From Tachypleus tridentatus (taxonomy: Eukaryota; Arthropoda; Merostomata; Xiphosura; Limulidae): 64,000 nt of DNA. The position numbers were made by a program, and so were the translations under genes. Where the stretch lies: the NCBI RefSeq assembly GCF_004210375.1, contig NC_134825.1, positions 9,238,001 through 9,302,000 on the forward strand. The letters run 5' to 3'. The notes beneath the pieces were generated by a model. It did not search any database, was not told where the DNA came from, and worked only from the letters and a program-made list of their open reading frames with translations. Within the stretch, counting starts at the first letter, position 1, and each line of letters starts with the position of its first letter. This document shows, piece by piece, positions 1 through 12,336 of the stretch.

Positions 1-1850
1 GTCAGGACACTTGTTTAGTCTGGAAGGCTATAATTGTTCTGGTGTTTGTGACCCTCACTTTCTGAGCTCTTGGGTGGTTTTTGTCTGACAAGAATGTATG
101 GATATTATTTTATGACAGTTTCTTGATTATCACAAGATATTGGTGTTGAATTTCCATGGTTGAGAAAAATTAGGTTTTGTGTTTGCAGAGTGTTTTATCT
201 ATTTGGACACTACTATGGGCTCTAACTCTGTAGTCATATTCTTCCATTTTTTTTCCCACTATGTATGGGCTTTCTTTCATATAACAACCATATGTGGGCA
301 GTTTGGTTGACACAAGCATTCTTGGGTCTTTCCATTGTTGTAGACCATTGCCTTTAGAGACAGGTCAAGTGTGAGACCAGAGAATACTCATGTCAGCCAA
401 GCTGTCCACATGAAGTAGATTTTGTATTCTACATGTAAGATATAGATGTGTATGTGTAAACCAGTAGTCACACAACTTGACTGCCAGTTTAGTTTTTGTT
501 TCATATGCTCCTCCTAAGAGATATTTTACAGCAGAATATGTTTGTAACCAGGTCATTACAGCTTGGACCAAGGAGAATTCTTTGTCCTGGCATTTTGAAT
601 CTTGACTTGTATTTAAGAGTAAGTTATTGATCCTTTTGGCTATTTTGTTTATCATTTATCCAAGTGTGAGCAGTATTCTCAATTGAAGTTACAATCTATC
701 AAACACTCAAAATCTGCAAGAAAAGGAAAGTAACCATAATTTTGGTGAAATATCAAAGTTACTTGTCTTACCAATCTCCAGAAATTAGCCTTATTTCATC
801 ACAGTGACATTTGGATATTTTTAGCTGATGCATCATGCATGCAGAGTTTAGTTGAGATCACTGATAAACTATCTATAAAATCTTCAGAATACCAGAAATT
901 ATTAGCCACCATCACCATCTATAAGGAAGAGCCAAGGAGTAAGAGTTCTCTCAAACTTTGATGCCCAGTGTGCCAGCCAGGAAGCTTGATCTGATGTCAC
1001 TGTAGACAAGACTCGAGAGTGAATTCAAAGTAAGTTAAGTGTTTGGCAAGGAAAATTACAAATGTCCCGTTGAGATTGCTTTGTAAAAAAAATTAAAAAT
1101 CAAGCATCATTCAATGTGTGTGTGTACTTCCAATAGGATCTTTCTGGAACCTTAGTATGCTTAATAATTAACAAAGAAACTGGAGGCTCAACCAACCATC
1201 ACCACCACCACCACAATTCCAGGAGTAGTGATAATTGTAGCATCCACTACCAGTCTACTGGCTGTGAAATTTACAATGGTAGCAGTAAAACCATCAGCAT
1301 GAAGGTGTTTATATCAACTAATCCTGTCAAGACTCCATGACTGTGGGTGGAGAAGAAGTAGCTGCCGATTAGTTTCCTGACCAAGAGTGAACATCACACT
1401 GAAGCAGATCATGGTTTTAAAGTGCCACTGTCTAGAGTAGACAGCCAGATGGATGTATGGAAGCCTGACTATTGTATAACCAAGACAAAGACCTCTTGCT
1501 AAACAATGAGATTCACCATTGAGAAAGCTAAAATGTAATAACGATTATCTGTTACTGCCTCTGTCTCTAGTTCCACATTCAGATAACAATCACTTGGCAT
1601 TATTTTGTTTTGAGTCGTTGATGTTATAAATAAAGACTGCTGTATTGTACATTTTTGTGTATCAACTCTTTCTTTTTGACAAACATAGAGTTCAGAGTGA
1701 AGCAAATCTATACTCCATAACATAGCATTCATGGAACTTCTGTTTAGATAAATATTCCTTGATTAATGTGTGTGATACTATGTACAAATTAAAATAATAG
1801 AGAATATAGGCAACTTTTACAATTATACTGTGGTTAAAGAACAGAATAAT
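1..1850. other. Unassigned intergenic sequence
   Basis: I recognise no gene or mobile-element domain here. A 96-codon open frame on the minus strand (365-655) resembles no family I know and has no clear splice context. A polyadenylation-like AATAAA lies near 1626 in a stretch that could be the end of an old retroelement, but nothing else supports that. Confidence 0.4.
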
Positions 1851-1862
1851 CTTGATAAAAAA

Positions 1863-1884
1863 ATGTGTGTGTGTGTGTGTGTGT
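1863..1884. repeat. (TG)n microsatellite
   Basis: An uninterrupted run of about ten TG dinucleotides, followed by TTTC. Confidence 0.9.
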
Positions 1885-2237
1885 TTCATATTCATTACCA
1901 CATTTCTTTGTCAATCAACAACGAACTTGATATAGGGTTACATGAAGGAAGTCAAGGGGGGCTGGACTCTCCATCCACATCTATTTTCATATTGCTTGAA
2001 TTTTTCAACAATGTTTTTCTCTTCAGTGTTTGTATCTTCATGTATTTTTATTGCACTTTACAATGTTAAGAAACAGACGCACAATTTCTCATATTTGTTT
2101 TTATTTTCAGAAAGGACAAAACAAGAAAATTAAGAACATAATTTACATACAAGAAAAAACACAACAGATTTTAATAACACATACAGTAAGGAGTGTAAAA
2201 CATAAGTATGTATGTCAAAAATCTATTAAATACACTA

Positions 2238-3012
2238 AAATTTAGCATAATATGTACCAAATAAGTTGAACAGAAATGAGATTTTGATTCAACTACGTAG
2301 TGTGATGTATAAGGTTTTTCGTTTTTTTAATTTAGCATAATAAATACAAAATAAGTTGGACAGAAATGAGGTTTTAATTCAACTACATAGTGTTATGTAT
2401 AAGGTTTTTTTTTAATTTAACATAATAAATACAAAATAAGTTGGACAGAAATGAGGTTTTAATTCAACTACATAGTGTTATGTATAAGGTTTTTTTTAAA
2501 TTTAACATAATAAGTACAAAATAAGTTGGACAGAAATGAGGTTTTAAATCAACTACATAGTGTTATGTATAAGGTTTTTTTTTTAATTTAGCATAATAAG
2601 TACAAAATAAGTTGGACAGAAATGAGGTTTTAATTCAACTACATAGTGTGATGTATAAGGTTTTTTTTTTAATTTAGCATAATAAATACAAAATAAGTTG
2701 GACAGAAATGAAATTTTAATTCAACTACATAGTGTGATGTAAAAGGTTTTTCGTTTTTTTAATTTAGCATAATAAGTACAAAATAAGTTGGACAGAAATG
2801 AGGTTTTAAATCAACTACATAGTGTGATGTATAAAGTTATTTTTTAATTTAGCATAATAATGACAAAATAAGTTGGACAGAAATGAGGTTTTAATTCAAC
2901 TACATAGTGTGATGTATAAGGTTTTTTTTTAATTTAGCATAATAAGTACAAAATAAGTTGGACAGAAATGAGGTTTTAAATCAACTACATTTTGTGATGT
3001 ATGAGGTTTTTT
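2238..3012. repeat. Minisatellite, 85-90 bp unit, about 9 copies
   Basis: Successive units start at 2241, 2331, 2416, 2501, 2587, 2673, 2763, 2848 and 2933, giving spacings of 90, 85, 85, 86, 86, 90, 85 and 85 bp. Each unit carries TTTAGCATAATA, AGTTGGACAGAAATGAGG and CAACTACATAGTGTGATG, and ends in a poly-T run. The length differences come from the poly-T run: the 90-bp units share an extra TTTTTCG segment. No coding potential. Confidence 0.95.
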
Positions 3013-3045
3013 TTGGTTTTTTACATTAGGTCTGTATTACTAATT

Positions 3046-3165
3046 TGTCGTCCCCCATTGGGACAGCAGTTAGTTTTCGTATGTACCCTGTTAAAATCAG
3101 GGTTTCAATTCCCCTCGGTAGACACAGCAGAGTGCTCATTATGGCTTTGCTATAATAAAAACGCC
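3046..3165 (+). mobile_element. tRNA-derived SINE (family B), diverged
   Basis: A box-B-like segment (GGGTTTCAATTCCCCTCGG) is followed by GACACAGCAGAGTGCTC and a TGGCTTTGCTATAATAAAAA tail. The same head and tail recur at 12337 and 15190, defining a small dispersed family in this window. Confidence 0.7.
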
Positions 3166-3185
3166 GTAAATACTAATTATTCTGT

Positions 3186-3421
3186 CTCGGCGTGACCAGG
3201 TGGTTGAGGCGCTCGACTCGTAATCCGACGGTCGCGGGTAGGGAAGGCATCTAGTCATCACCACCAACCGCCAACTCTTTTACCAACGAATAGTGGGATT
3301 AACCGTCACATTATAATGCCCCCACGGCTGAAAGGGCGATTATGTTTGGTGCGACGGGGACTCGAACACGCGACCCTCGGATTACGAGTCAAGTGCCTTA
3401 ATCACCTGGCCATTCTGGGCC
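3186..3421. mobile_element. Head-to-head chimera of two family A SINE pieces
   Basis: Positions 3186-3239 are the tRNA-like head of the main SINE in plus orientation (CTCGACTCGTAATCCGA, GGTCGCGGG). Without a spacer, 3240-3421 continue as the same SINE in minus orientation, from its middle (CATCTAGTCATCACCACC) through its head to GGCC. The result is an inverted pair of heads about 130 bp apart. Confidence 0.8.
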
Positions 3422-3429
3422 CTGATCTT

Positions 3430-4640
3430 GTTAAACAGAAGAGATAGAGCTAGGGGAAGTACACACTTCATTTAAACAAACTCCACAATAAATGTTGTTA
3501 TCACAGCATCAAAATTCCTCTTTCCTATCTACGTGTGGCATTTTTAGACGAAACTGATTTCTGGCACAAACTCAGATAGATCTGCTCATAACAGGAGGGC
3601 TTACCAGGAGATTTGTGGAGAATTCTGTATTTGAAATGTGATTGAACTTTAATTTGTAATTAAAAACCGACGGAAGAAGTTTGAGAAAAGCAACACAATA
3701 TTTATTTACATCAAAAAATAAGAAAAATACAGTGCATGTACTTGTGCTGAGAGACTACAGTTGATAATTTAATAGTTGTTTTTAGTCCTACAGCTTTCAC
3801 TGTGGCAAGATTGGTCTCTGCAGAACTAAAATGCAATGATTTTAAAATAATGTTTTTCTCACATTCTCCAAATACAGTTGAACCAACAAAATACGCTGAA
3901 ATGGATTGAGAGAAATTTTAATTCTCATTGAGACTATATATATTGTAACATGTTTAGAAGTGATAATTTTAAGCTGGCTACAAGAAAAGATAAACCTGCA
4001 ATAGCTTCTGCTAATACAAATTCATAGTCATAGTGTGCAACACAGAAGCCCCTATTAAGGTGCGTGAAAACCAGTCAAAGGGATTCCAACAGTCACTTCC
4101 ACAGGATTGAAATGTGAAACAATACTGACTTTCAGTGCTTGTGCTGGTCTATGCCGTCCCTCCCAGTGCAATCACATCCAATGGACCCATCTGAACCTTA
4201 GTTGAGAGGTGAAAAACAAAGAGTAAGTAGAGTACTGCCAGAGAAATTGTATGACTAGGATGGAAGGGTCATTGGTTCCAATCAGCTTATCAGGTATCTT
4301 CTAATCTCTAGAATCCTCAATTTGCCAAGCAGCAAAATTGGCAAAGACATTGGCATCATTTTTTCACCTTTGTAGATCCAAGATGATCGATGACAAGTGG
4401 TGGACACTGTGGTAGGTGTCTCAGAAAACTAGTGAATTTCAAATTTGTCTTGGTCACTTACTTGAGGTTGCACAGAAGTTGACTTTTGCCAAGGAGTCTA
4501 ATGGTGAACTCGGCTCAGTCAGGGCTGAATGGGGGCTGGTACATTCCTATAAGGCTTTAATGATAAAAACTATATTCATGGTGAACATTACAGAAGTAAG
4601 AACCCCATTACACTTTGTGATAATCCAAGCTCATCTAGTG
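3430..4640. other. Unassigned sequence upstream of a gypsy relic
   Basis: No SINE or tandem repeat is visible. The 3' part may be decayed gag or early pol of the Ty3/gypsy relic that becomes recognisable from about 4690, but I cannot identify a zinc knuckle or protease active site with confidence. Confidence 0.3.
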
Positions 4641-4689
4641 AAACCATAACTATGGTCATTGAATCCAGATTTCATTCTAGCAAATGTCG

Positions 4690-6235
4690 ATCGAATAGAT
4701 GTCAGAAAAGGTAATCTCTGGCTTAGTCTAGGAAGTTTTGCCTACAGTACAAAAGTGGTAATTTCTGATCTTTGATCCAGAATAGACATCCTAAGGATGA
4801 ATGTGTTGCAGTTTTTTAATTGTTTTTTTCTGAGAGAAAGTCGCCCAGTGTTGCCAAGGTCAAACTTAGGAATATGGGACCACACAGGTATATGTAGCAA
4901 GGGGAAAAATAGTATCTCATTTATAAACAAGTGTTCTGTGGTCTAATTCAGAAAAGATTCAGTGCATCAGTAAAGAAGTAATAGATTCCACACACGAGAT
5001 AAAATGTTTAATCTCCAAAGAAGCACCAAACACTAGCTTGGGCAATGATCCACCCAATAAAAGATGTTCCAACATTGTTTTGCAATTATGGATGACAGCT
5101 TGTCCAGCAGGATACTGGAACATTCTTTGGCACAGTGAGTAAAGTGAAAATGATCAATACCAGTGGTGGAACTAGGACCACGTCTGTTTCACTGTGACTG
5201 AAAGCAAATACAGGGCTACTGATACAAATGAGGGCAGTGGTTGAAGAGCGTGCTTACACTCTAGACCAAATGCATTGACAGTGGCTCAGTCACTCGTTAG
5301 TTGAATATGCTGATGTATTTGTGGGATCAGATAGCTAACTTGATTGAGAAACTGTAATTCAGCATCCTACAGCCACATTGGTGTACATCCTATAAATTAA
5401 TCACTGCACCAACTTCCATGAAGCACTAGAAAGGTTACAAACACTGAAATACTATGGATGTTAAAAGAACATCATACAGTATTTATAGTGTTTGGTCGTC
5501 TAGAGTAGTTACTGTCGAAAATAAAGGAAGTACATTAAGGTTATGTATAGATTTCTCACAGGTAAGTATGTTACCACAAGCAGACATTGATAGGCTCCTG
5601 TGGCTTAGATATTGGCAAATCAAATTGAAATACGAAAGCAGAGCCTAAGCTGTTTTTAGCATGGGTGATATCTTATACTGCATTATGTGATCTGTTTTCT
5701 GAAATATCTGCAAACCCTAGAGAGCCTGATGGATCTTACACTCTGGAATGAGGAAGATGCCTATTTCATGTTGATGATGTTTTGGTTTTTGTTCCACTTT
5801 ATCATTTCTGTACGTTTATCTTTGATATTGATCCCAGTAACAGAGCAGTACTGTTGTAGGTGTAGAATAGAATGGAACATTTATTGATGTATGCACACAG
5901 TTCTCAAATTCAGGTACTGTACAATAAAGAAAACATTGTTTATTGCAATTGTCTCTGTAAAGCACTTCAGTCACTACATATGTGCCAGGAGGTTCTGAAA
6001 TGAGCGATAAACTTTAAAAATCTGGTGGGATGATAGTATATTGCATAACAATATTGTAAAAGTATATTGTTGTCGTAATCATTGCCCAGTCATTCTGCAC
6101 AAAAATGTGGATGAACTATCTTTCCACAAAATGAGACCCTACCGGTTCATTGAATTTCCTGATCCAGGATACCGCGAAGAATATGAAACTATTAACCATA
6201 GCTGCAACATGCCACAAAGTAGATACTAAATTACT
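4690..6235 (+). pseudogene. Decayed Ty3/gypsy retrotransposon pol (protease end, RT, RNase H)
   Basis: Family-typical pieces of a Ty3/gypsy polyprotein appear in the correct order on the plus strand, separated by stops, frame changes and deletions. They are: a protease C-terminal region (IDVRKGNLWLSLGSF near 4695, then RIDILRMNVLQF near 4780); the pre-RT linker LVEYADVFVGSD near 5300; RT motif fragments VVTVENKGSTLRLCIDF near 5510 and TLESLMDLTL near 5700; an HVDDVLVF catalytic box at 5767-5790 (His replaces the usual Tyr); an RNase H start FDIDPSNRAVLL at 5821; VKHFSHY at 5957; and HKNVDELS at 6098, resembling the ADxLSR segment before integrase. Almost every piece is in a different frame, so no protein can be made. 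The RT region between the SPW-like box and the DD box is mostly deleted. No LTRs were found. Identification rests on remembered family motifs, not an alignment. Confidence 0.7.
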
Positions 6236-6475
6236 TGATAGTGTGTGGTGTCAGTATATTGTTAAATATCATAATTTATTCGGACGACCCTCCAATTTAT
6301 TCCATTACCTATTACAATTTCAAATAACCTGAAACTGAATTAGATTTTAATTTTGACTTAGAAGATAATTAATTAATTAAATGTAGAGATGGATAAAATT
6401 TATGATTCACAAGATTGACACTCATAGCTTTCTTCCTTTTTACAAATATATTTTAACTTGCAAATAATATTACAA

Positions 6476-6600
6476 TTTATTTGTTTGTTTGTTTGTTTGG
6501 GAATTTCGCACAAGTTACTCGAGGGCTATCTGTGCTAGCCGTCCCTAATTTAGCAGTGTAAGACTAGAGGGAAGGCAGCTAGTCATCACCACCCACCGAT
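6476..6600 (-). mobile_element. Family A SINE, 3' half
   Basis: Starts with a TTTG repeat tail, then the reverse complement of the family body (GCTAGCCGTCCCTAATTTAG, then AGCTAGTCATCACCACCCAC). It is truncated before the tRNA head. Confidence 0.85.
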
Positions 6601-6665
6601 TTACAAACAGTACTCAATCTTCTTTCCGATCCGAGCGAATTAATTCTGAGTACAATTCACTTAAC

Positions 6666-6685
6666 GAAGAGCTAGCTAGCTCTTC
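6666..6685. other. Perfect 20-bp palindrome
   Basis: GAAGAGCTAGCTAGCTCTTC is its own reverse complement. It lies in about 270 bp of otherwise unassigned sequence between two oppositely oriented SINE copies. Confidence 0.9.
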
Positions 6686-6871
6686 ACACAAAAGTCTTTC
6701 ACAGCTGAAGTTGTTCAGTGACTTTGTAGAAGTACTATCGTTCGAAGTTAATAAGCTGAAGTTAAACGTTTTGTTGTGTTCAAAATATATAAACGTTCCT
6801 TGTCAAGTATCTGTAGTTTCTCGATTAATAAGTGTAAATCGCAGTTACATCTTCTGCGTTTATAGCAAACC

Positions 6872-7145
6872 GGCCCGGCATGGCCTAGCGCGTAAGGCGT
6901 GCGACTCGTAATCCGAGGGTCACGGGTTCGCGCCCGCGTCGCGCTAAACATGCTCGCCCTCCCAGCCGTGGGGGTGTATAATGTGACGGTCAATCCCACT
7001 ATTCGTTGGTAAAGAGTAGCCCAAGAGTTGGCGGTGGGTGGTGATGACTAGCTGCCTTCCCTCTAGTCTTACACTGCTAAATTAGGGACGGCTAGCACAG
7101 ATAGCTCTCGAGTAGCTTTGTGCGAAATTTCCAAACAAACAAACA
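6872..7145 (+). mobile_element. Full-length family A SINE
   Basis: Begins GGCCCGGCATGGCC, has a tRNA-like head with A-box-like and B-box-like segments (GGTCACGGGTTCGCGCCC), then the long body (CCCACTATTCGTTGGTAAAG, GGTGGTGATGACTAGCTG, CTAAATTAGGGACGGCTAGC) and an (AAAC)n tail. At about 270 bp it is one of the most complete copies in the window and a good reference for the others. Confidence 0.92.
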
Positions 7146-8405
7146 ATATAGCAAACCAACAATATATACTGTTTCTCCGCGTCTTGCGATGGCTACCTTT
7201 TATAATCGTTAAGTAAGATTCTCGAAAATTTCGGTTGGTAGCAATACATTAGTACTTACATAAACACGTAATACATTGGTGATTCTTACACTCTAGTATC
7301 TTCTACAACTTTAGTGAATAGTCGGGGATTTCGCAATAGACACTGAACAATATATGTTACACACATTTCGAAATTATGTTTAATTGATACAAACCTCGAT
7401 AATAAAATGAATATACAATAGCAAATCTAACAATATTTATATAGCAATGATCACATGTTAATAAACACAAGTGTGTAGTAACATCTTCATAAATGTTATT
7501 TAAACAAATTAACACGTGAGGCAATCACAAGAGAGAGGGAATAGTAATATATAATAATAACGAGAGATGAAGGAAAACAGAGAACTTTTAGACAAAACAC
7601 TTGATCTTGATATTAAGAAGTAATAAATAAGAGGTTGACTTGACAAAATAACCTGAAGCATGTTATTAAAAAATGATCTATTTGTCATATTCGTTAATGC
7701 CGAGAGAATATTTATTGATATGTTCAGTAACATTGTGAATTTTCATCGAAGTAATAGTAGAGAGCAAGAACACAGTTTGGCCTCCAGTTCTGATAGTTTT
7801 ATGTGATGTTTCTCACAAGCATAATCCAAAAATGTTTTATTTTGATTAAGTTGAAACAACCATGAGTTAATTGAATTGTTAAGAGAGCATAAAAATGAAT
7901 AATGGCTTAAGTATCATAAAAGGTCTATATACATGACACACATAGCTTTTTATTTTATTATAATAGGGTTATCCTCAACGAGGCACGTTGAAATATTTTC
8001 ATTAAGCAAACTAATTTACTTAATAATTTATTAATGTTGTTCCATTAAATAATACAATTTTGAGAAATGAAAATATTGACTGTAAGTTTTATAAATGGAG
8101 TAAAAAAGATGTAACTGACATCATAACTGTTAAACAGTTTGTAAGTGGAGGAGAGTCATGAGGAGTACAAAATTTAAAGCATTGACAAGAGTTAACAGAC
8201 AGAGATGAGGAACACCTGACCCGAGTCAGCTTTACAGTGCAGACTCCAAAATATCTCGTTCTTATTTCTTTCTACTGAAACTGAATGGTGTTTTTATGAC
8301 AACCAGATATTAGGGACAACAGGAGGCATCATGGCCATAAAAAGCTGTTCAGATGGAGACTTTGAAGAGTGAGGGGATTGAGAAGTCCTTTAGGTTTTCA
8401 GACAC
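7146..8405. other. Unassigned sequence
   Basis: AT-rich, with no recognisable domains, tandem repeats or SINE bodies. The open frames here are short and resemble nothing I know. Confidence 0.4.
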
Positions 8406-8409
8406 AATC

Positions 8410-8453
8410 CAGATGACTCTCATGTAGTTTTGCACGAAATTCAAGAAAAAACA
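8410..8453 (+). mobile_element. Family A SINE tail fragment
   Basis: Only the last 40 or so bases of the SINE remain (CATGTAGTTTTGCACGAAAT and an A/C-rich tail). Confidence 0.55.
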
Positions 8454-8819
8454 AACAATCCTCAAACACATATTTTAAGAGTAAGAATGGGTGTGAATAT
8501 ACCCATTGTATTGTAGACATATCATTTCGCCAGTGCCTTGTTTAAGGTTACAAGAAAGAGTTATGACCTCCCCATTAAGCTACAGATGCAACCAAGCCTT
8601 TGACCATTTAGACTTTGGTAACCATTTACCTTTGAACTCGGTCTTTTAGATAGTTAATAAAGCTGCTAAGGTCTAACACCAAGGATTGGTCTCACCTACA
8701 AAATACCTGAATCCATTGATGAAGATTTGTTGCTTGGCAACATATCCAAATAGCAGTACTTGTTACATCTATGAGTTGGTTGGCCTTGCTATCTTGAGGG
8801 TCTGAACAATTGTCTTTGA

Positions 8820-9070
8820 CAATGGGCAGAAAATAATGGCATTCTAATTATGGAGATACAGATGATATGAATGGCAGCCTACAAGTTGCATAGCAGGCTC
8901 CATATTCGCCCATCATGACACTGTTGAAGACCGAGATGCAGTCAAATTAATATTGGAGTTTAGTGACACATCTCATTGGAGGGTGTGTCACCACCGCAAA
9001 GAGATGTAGACATATGTGCTTGCATCTTCAAAGGGAGCAGTACATTCCAAACTAAAATAGACATTTCCAG
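8820..9070 (+). pseudogene. Possible Ty3/gypsy integrase N-terminal remnant
   Basis: A plus-strand reading gives TLLKTEMQSN, a stop, then YWSLVTHLIGGCVTTAKRC. This resembles the 'kT..r....YW......wV..C..C' segment of the gypsy integrase zinc-binding region. An adjacent frame gives DICACIFKGSS, resembling the following 'C..C...KGP' stretch. It lies in the same orientation as the pol relic at 4.7-6.2 kb and could be its displaced 3' part. The match is weak and frame-broken, and may be over-read. Confidence 0.35.
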
Positions 9071-9929
9071 CACTAGACGCTTTCTAAGGATCGTCTACGC
9101 TCTAAGAAGACCATGACAAGTTTAACACCACAGGAAAACATGGTTTTCAGCACAAGCCACTCAATGTGTAAGCTGGCTCTCTCTATCAATAAGGAGTTTT
9201 CATATCAACGGACGTGAAAGTAGAAGCTTGGAATAAACTTTTGCTAACATTGTGAACAATAAACCTTTCTGAAATAGATGATCAGGCACTTGCCAGAGGT
9301 TCATAAGAATAGAACTCCCAAACAAGCTGCTAAATGTGATTACCAACTGCCTGACAATAAAGCAGATACCTAGCTACAACCATGATTGCAAGAACATTGC
9401 TATGTAGAAGAAAGAGGTGCGAACCCTATACAATTAAACAGAGGATCATCTGGGGTGAGACAAACTCATGCAACATGATACATGAAGAAGGTTTGGTTTC
9501 TGCAGGACAGACTTTCTAAGACTATGAGAGACCTCAAGAAAACTCCAAAATAACATAAGAGAATTAGAGGCGGCCAACTAAAAGACAACAGAGGATCTGA
9601 AGAGTCTACTGATGGAGGAAAGACGAGTGTGAGAAATGTCTCGGATGATTCCTGGGAAGACCCTCGTAAAGCTTGTTTTCTTAATTGTTCTTTTGTAATG
9701 TTACCATGATGAAACACTTAACTATTCACACACGTATATACGAATGAGTGGAGATCTAATGTTTTTCTGATATTTTGTTTTATGCATTCTTTAAAATTTG
9801 ATATGTAACCATTCGTTGTGCACATGAGTACATACAAGCTTAGGATGGTCAGTTTCATTTTATTGTTTAGATAAATTGTGGTAATTTCTTCTTCAGTGTG
9901 TTGAATTGTTGTTTTGTATACAAGATAAA

Positions 9930-11085
9930 CTATGTCAGAAAATTGTTACGATATGATGATATTAAGAAAATCCTCTTAGTTAATACAAATTTTTCGGTGT
10001 TGAAATTCTGAACAGTATCTGTAAGAACACTCTCTCAGCTAACTGTCCCAGTAATTTAATCTATTAATAGAAAAATTCTCACTTCTTGGAGTTCATCTTA
10101 AGGTTCTCTTTCCTCATCTGATCCAGAATTTTCTTAAATCAATCATAACCATTCTCGAGGATCTCCCCATGTGTAATTATGTCATCCAAAAAATAATATG
10201 TCATCCAAAAAATAAGAGTGGCATTCTGGAGTAGTTTAGAGAGGAAACACTCCATTATTTATGAAAATGTAGCAGATGCATTACATAATCTAACTGTAAC
10301 AACACAGCACAGCAAAAAAACAACAACATTTTCTATTGCAAAAGTTGTCTTTTCTCTAGTTGTTTCGTCAACTTGTACTTGTCAGTTTCAATATTTTAAT
10401 CCAGAAAGAATAACTAAGTTGTCAGTAGGCATCCTTTTTTCTAACTTCACTCTCTTTTAAATAGTCCAAGCAAGTCATTGGCATTCCATCCTTCTTCACA
10501 AGTGTAATAGGTGATTCCCAAGGACTAATACTTACTTCTATTACTTCTTGTTCTTTCAACTGTCTCATTGGAACCTCTAGCCTATTTTGCAAGTGAACCT
10601 CACCTGGGTAACTGATGTATTGGGGCTGCATCTGCCGTATCAATGAGATATTTGTTTGGTCTAAGTCATAAGCTCCACTGGAGAATGTATTTTAATATTC
10701 TGTAAACAAGTAATATAATCTATGGCACTGATAAGCTATAAGACCAACATAACTCTGGTTATGCAGCTTTTGTAAGTGAGGTACTAAGCTGTCATTGTTT
10801 GACATTATACTTCCCACATTTTCCCTCAAGTATGACTACCTTAATGTGGAAGTAAAACTTTAGAGCTTCACTTCTTACAAATTTCCGTCCAGAATTGCCA
10901 ACTGTTTATAGTTTGCCAAGGTCTTGGTCCTGAGGATGGCATTTTTACTCTTCAGGTCCACAAGAGTTCTTCCATCACTAATATGTCAAACCACACTCGA
11001 AAATTTGATTCTACTATACTCCAGTCACTGGATGTAACTGTCTTCCTTGTTGTCACTAGAAGTCCAACCTCAGGTATAGTCATTG
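9930..11085 (-). pseudogene. Decayed Ty3/gypsy retrotransposon pol, minus strand
   Basis: Reading the minus strand downward gives Ty3/gypsy pol pieces in order: a pre-RT linker (LFTEY, a stop, then FSSGAYDLDQTNISLIRQ near 10640-10720); the start of RT with SPWESPITLVKKDG and a KKDAY box (10422-10560); an RLCNASATFS segment followed by IMECFL near 10260; a FLDDIITHG catalytic-loop remnant near 10180; KENLKMNSKK near 10100; and a connection-domain trace STPKNLY, stop, LRGFS near 9970. The longest intact frame is 73 codons. Stops and frameshifts elsewhere make this a dead copy. Protease-like remnants may extend to about 11085. It runs towards the plus-strand gypsy relic, so they are separate insertions. 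The call comes from remembered motif order. Confidence 0.75.
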
Positions 11086-11131
11086 TCATGTAATACACAG
11101 GGATTCGTTAGTCATAGAATATGAAACTATT

Positions 11132-11398
11132 TGAATTAAATTTTACGCAAAGCTACACGAGGGCTATTTGCGCTAGCCGTTTCTAATTTAGCAGTGTAAG
11201 ACTAGAGGCAAGGCAGCTAGTCATCACCACCCACCGCTAACTTTTGGGCTACTCTTTTACCAACGAATAGTGTGATTGACCGTCACATTATAACGCCCTC
11301 ACGACTGAAATGGCGAGCATGTTTGGTGTGATGAGGATTCGAACTCGCGACCCTCGGATTACAAGTCGAGTACCTTAACCACCTGACCATGTTAGGCC
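11132..11398 (-). mobile_element. Family A SINE
   Basis: Near full length in reverse orientation: tail side TTTTACGCAAAGCTACACGA, body GGCAGCTAGTCATCACC, tRNA-like head GCGACCCTCGGATTACAAGT, ending at GGCC. Confidence 0.9.
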
Positions 11399-11399
11399 T

Positions 11400-12336
11400 A
11401 CAAAGCTATTTGAAATCAATTTAATCTCACATCCATATCTCTACATTACATCAGTTTCCTGTATGTACTTTTAATCAATATCAATTACATATGCATAACA
11501 TGTTGTAGAGAAGCTTACCATCGTACGCATAATTTCAAACTTTTTTCTAGCTGGAACTTTATGCCCATTCATTTTTGCATTTGCCAGTTGTTTTTCTCTC
11601 TTCGTTTTAAGAGGTAACTTTTCACATTTTATCACCAAATCAGGTCAAAATCTTGTAGCTGTAAAACCAATGTTTACCAACATACTGAAAAACTTCCTAT
11701 CAATAAATCCGCGGACTGGTTTGTTTAAATTATTAACTTTTATTCCAGTTGAGGCAGTTGGAAGATTTTCAGTTGAATTTTGCTTATACGTATCGCTAAT
11801 TTCTGTTTTCTAATGGCTGTTTAGCTCTGTGTTGTATGTTACTTCCACACAATCGCAGCTCTAATGACAGTTTCCCTGTATTTATAGTAACTTGATTTTT
11901 CTGACATATTTTGGAAAATGTTTCATTTCTCTACAGATTATTATCTGCAAATCCTGTAATATGTCATTTTAAGATACACCAATTGTCTTGTGGTTTATTT
12001 ATTCTAGTCTGTGTAACTACTTGTATAACTAACCCTTCTAGTTTCTCTTCTAGTATAGTATTATAATGGTAAGATTACGTTTAATACTATTCATTCTGAT
12101 AGTCAAGTAACATTTAGATGTTGCCTTCAGTTGGTTCATCTGCAACTATATTGGACTCAAATTTCAATACCTCTAGAGAGATTCCCTCAAAGACATACAT
12201 ATACTTTATTTCAGCCTGCTCTAACATCCTCATCTGTTGTGGCATCTGTGAATTACTTTCATACATTTGAATCTATCATTTCATACGGAACATCTGTGTA
12301 AAAATAATTAGGCAAACCTTTAAACATCTTCTAGAA
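11400..12336. other. Unassigned sequence
   Basis: No clear domain. It could include decayed gag of the minus-strand gypsy relic, which would lie on this side, but nothing diagnostic was seen. Confidence 0.3.

Noticed and set aside
365..655. 96-codon minus-strand frame
   Set aside because: No family recognised and no supporting signals. It may be part of a decayed element, but nothing proves it.
4140..4200. Gag zinc knuckle upstream of the plus-strand gypsy relic
   Set aside because: A CN-H-rich stretch is present, but the C-x2-C-x4-H-x4-C spacing is not met in any frame.
6872..7145. tRNA gene at the head of the SINE
   Set aside because: The tRNA-like part is fused to the SINE body with no proper acceptor stem pairing or terminator. 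The same applies to the other SINE heads.
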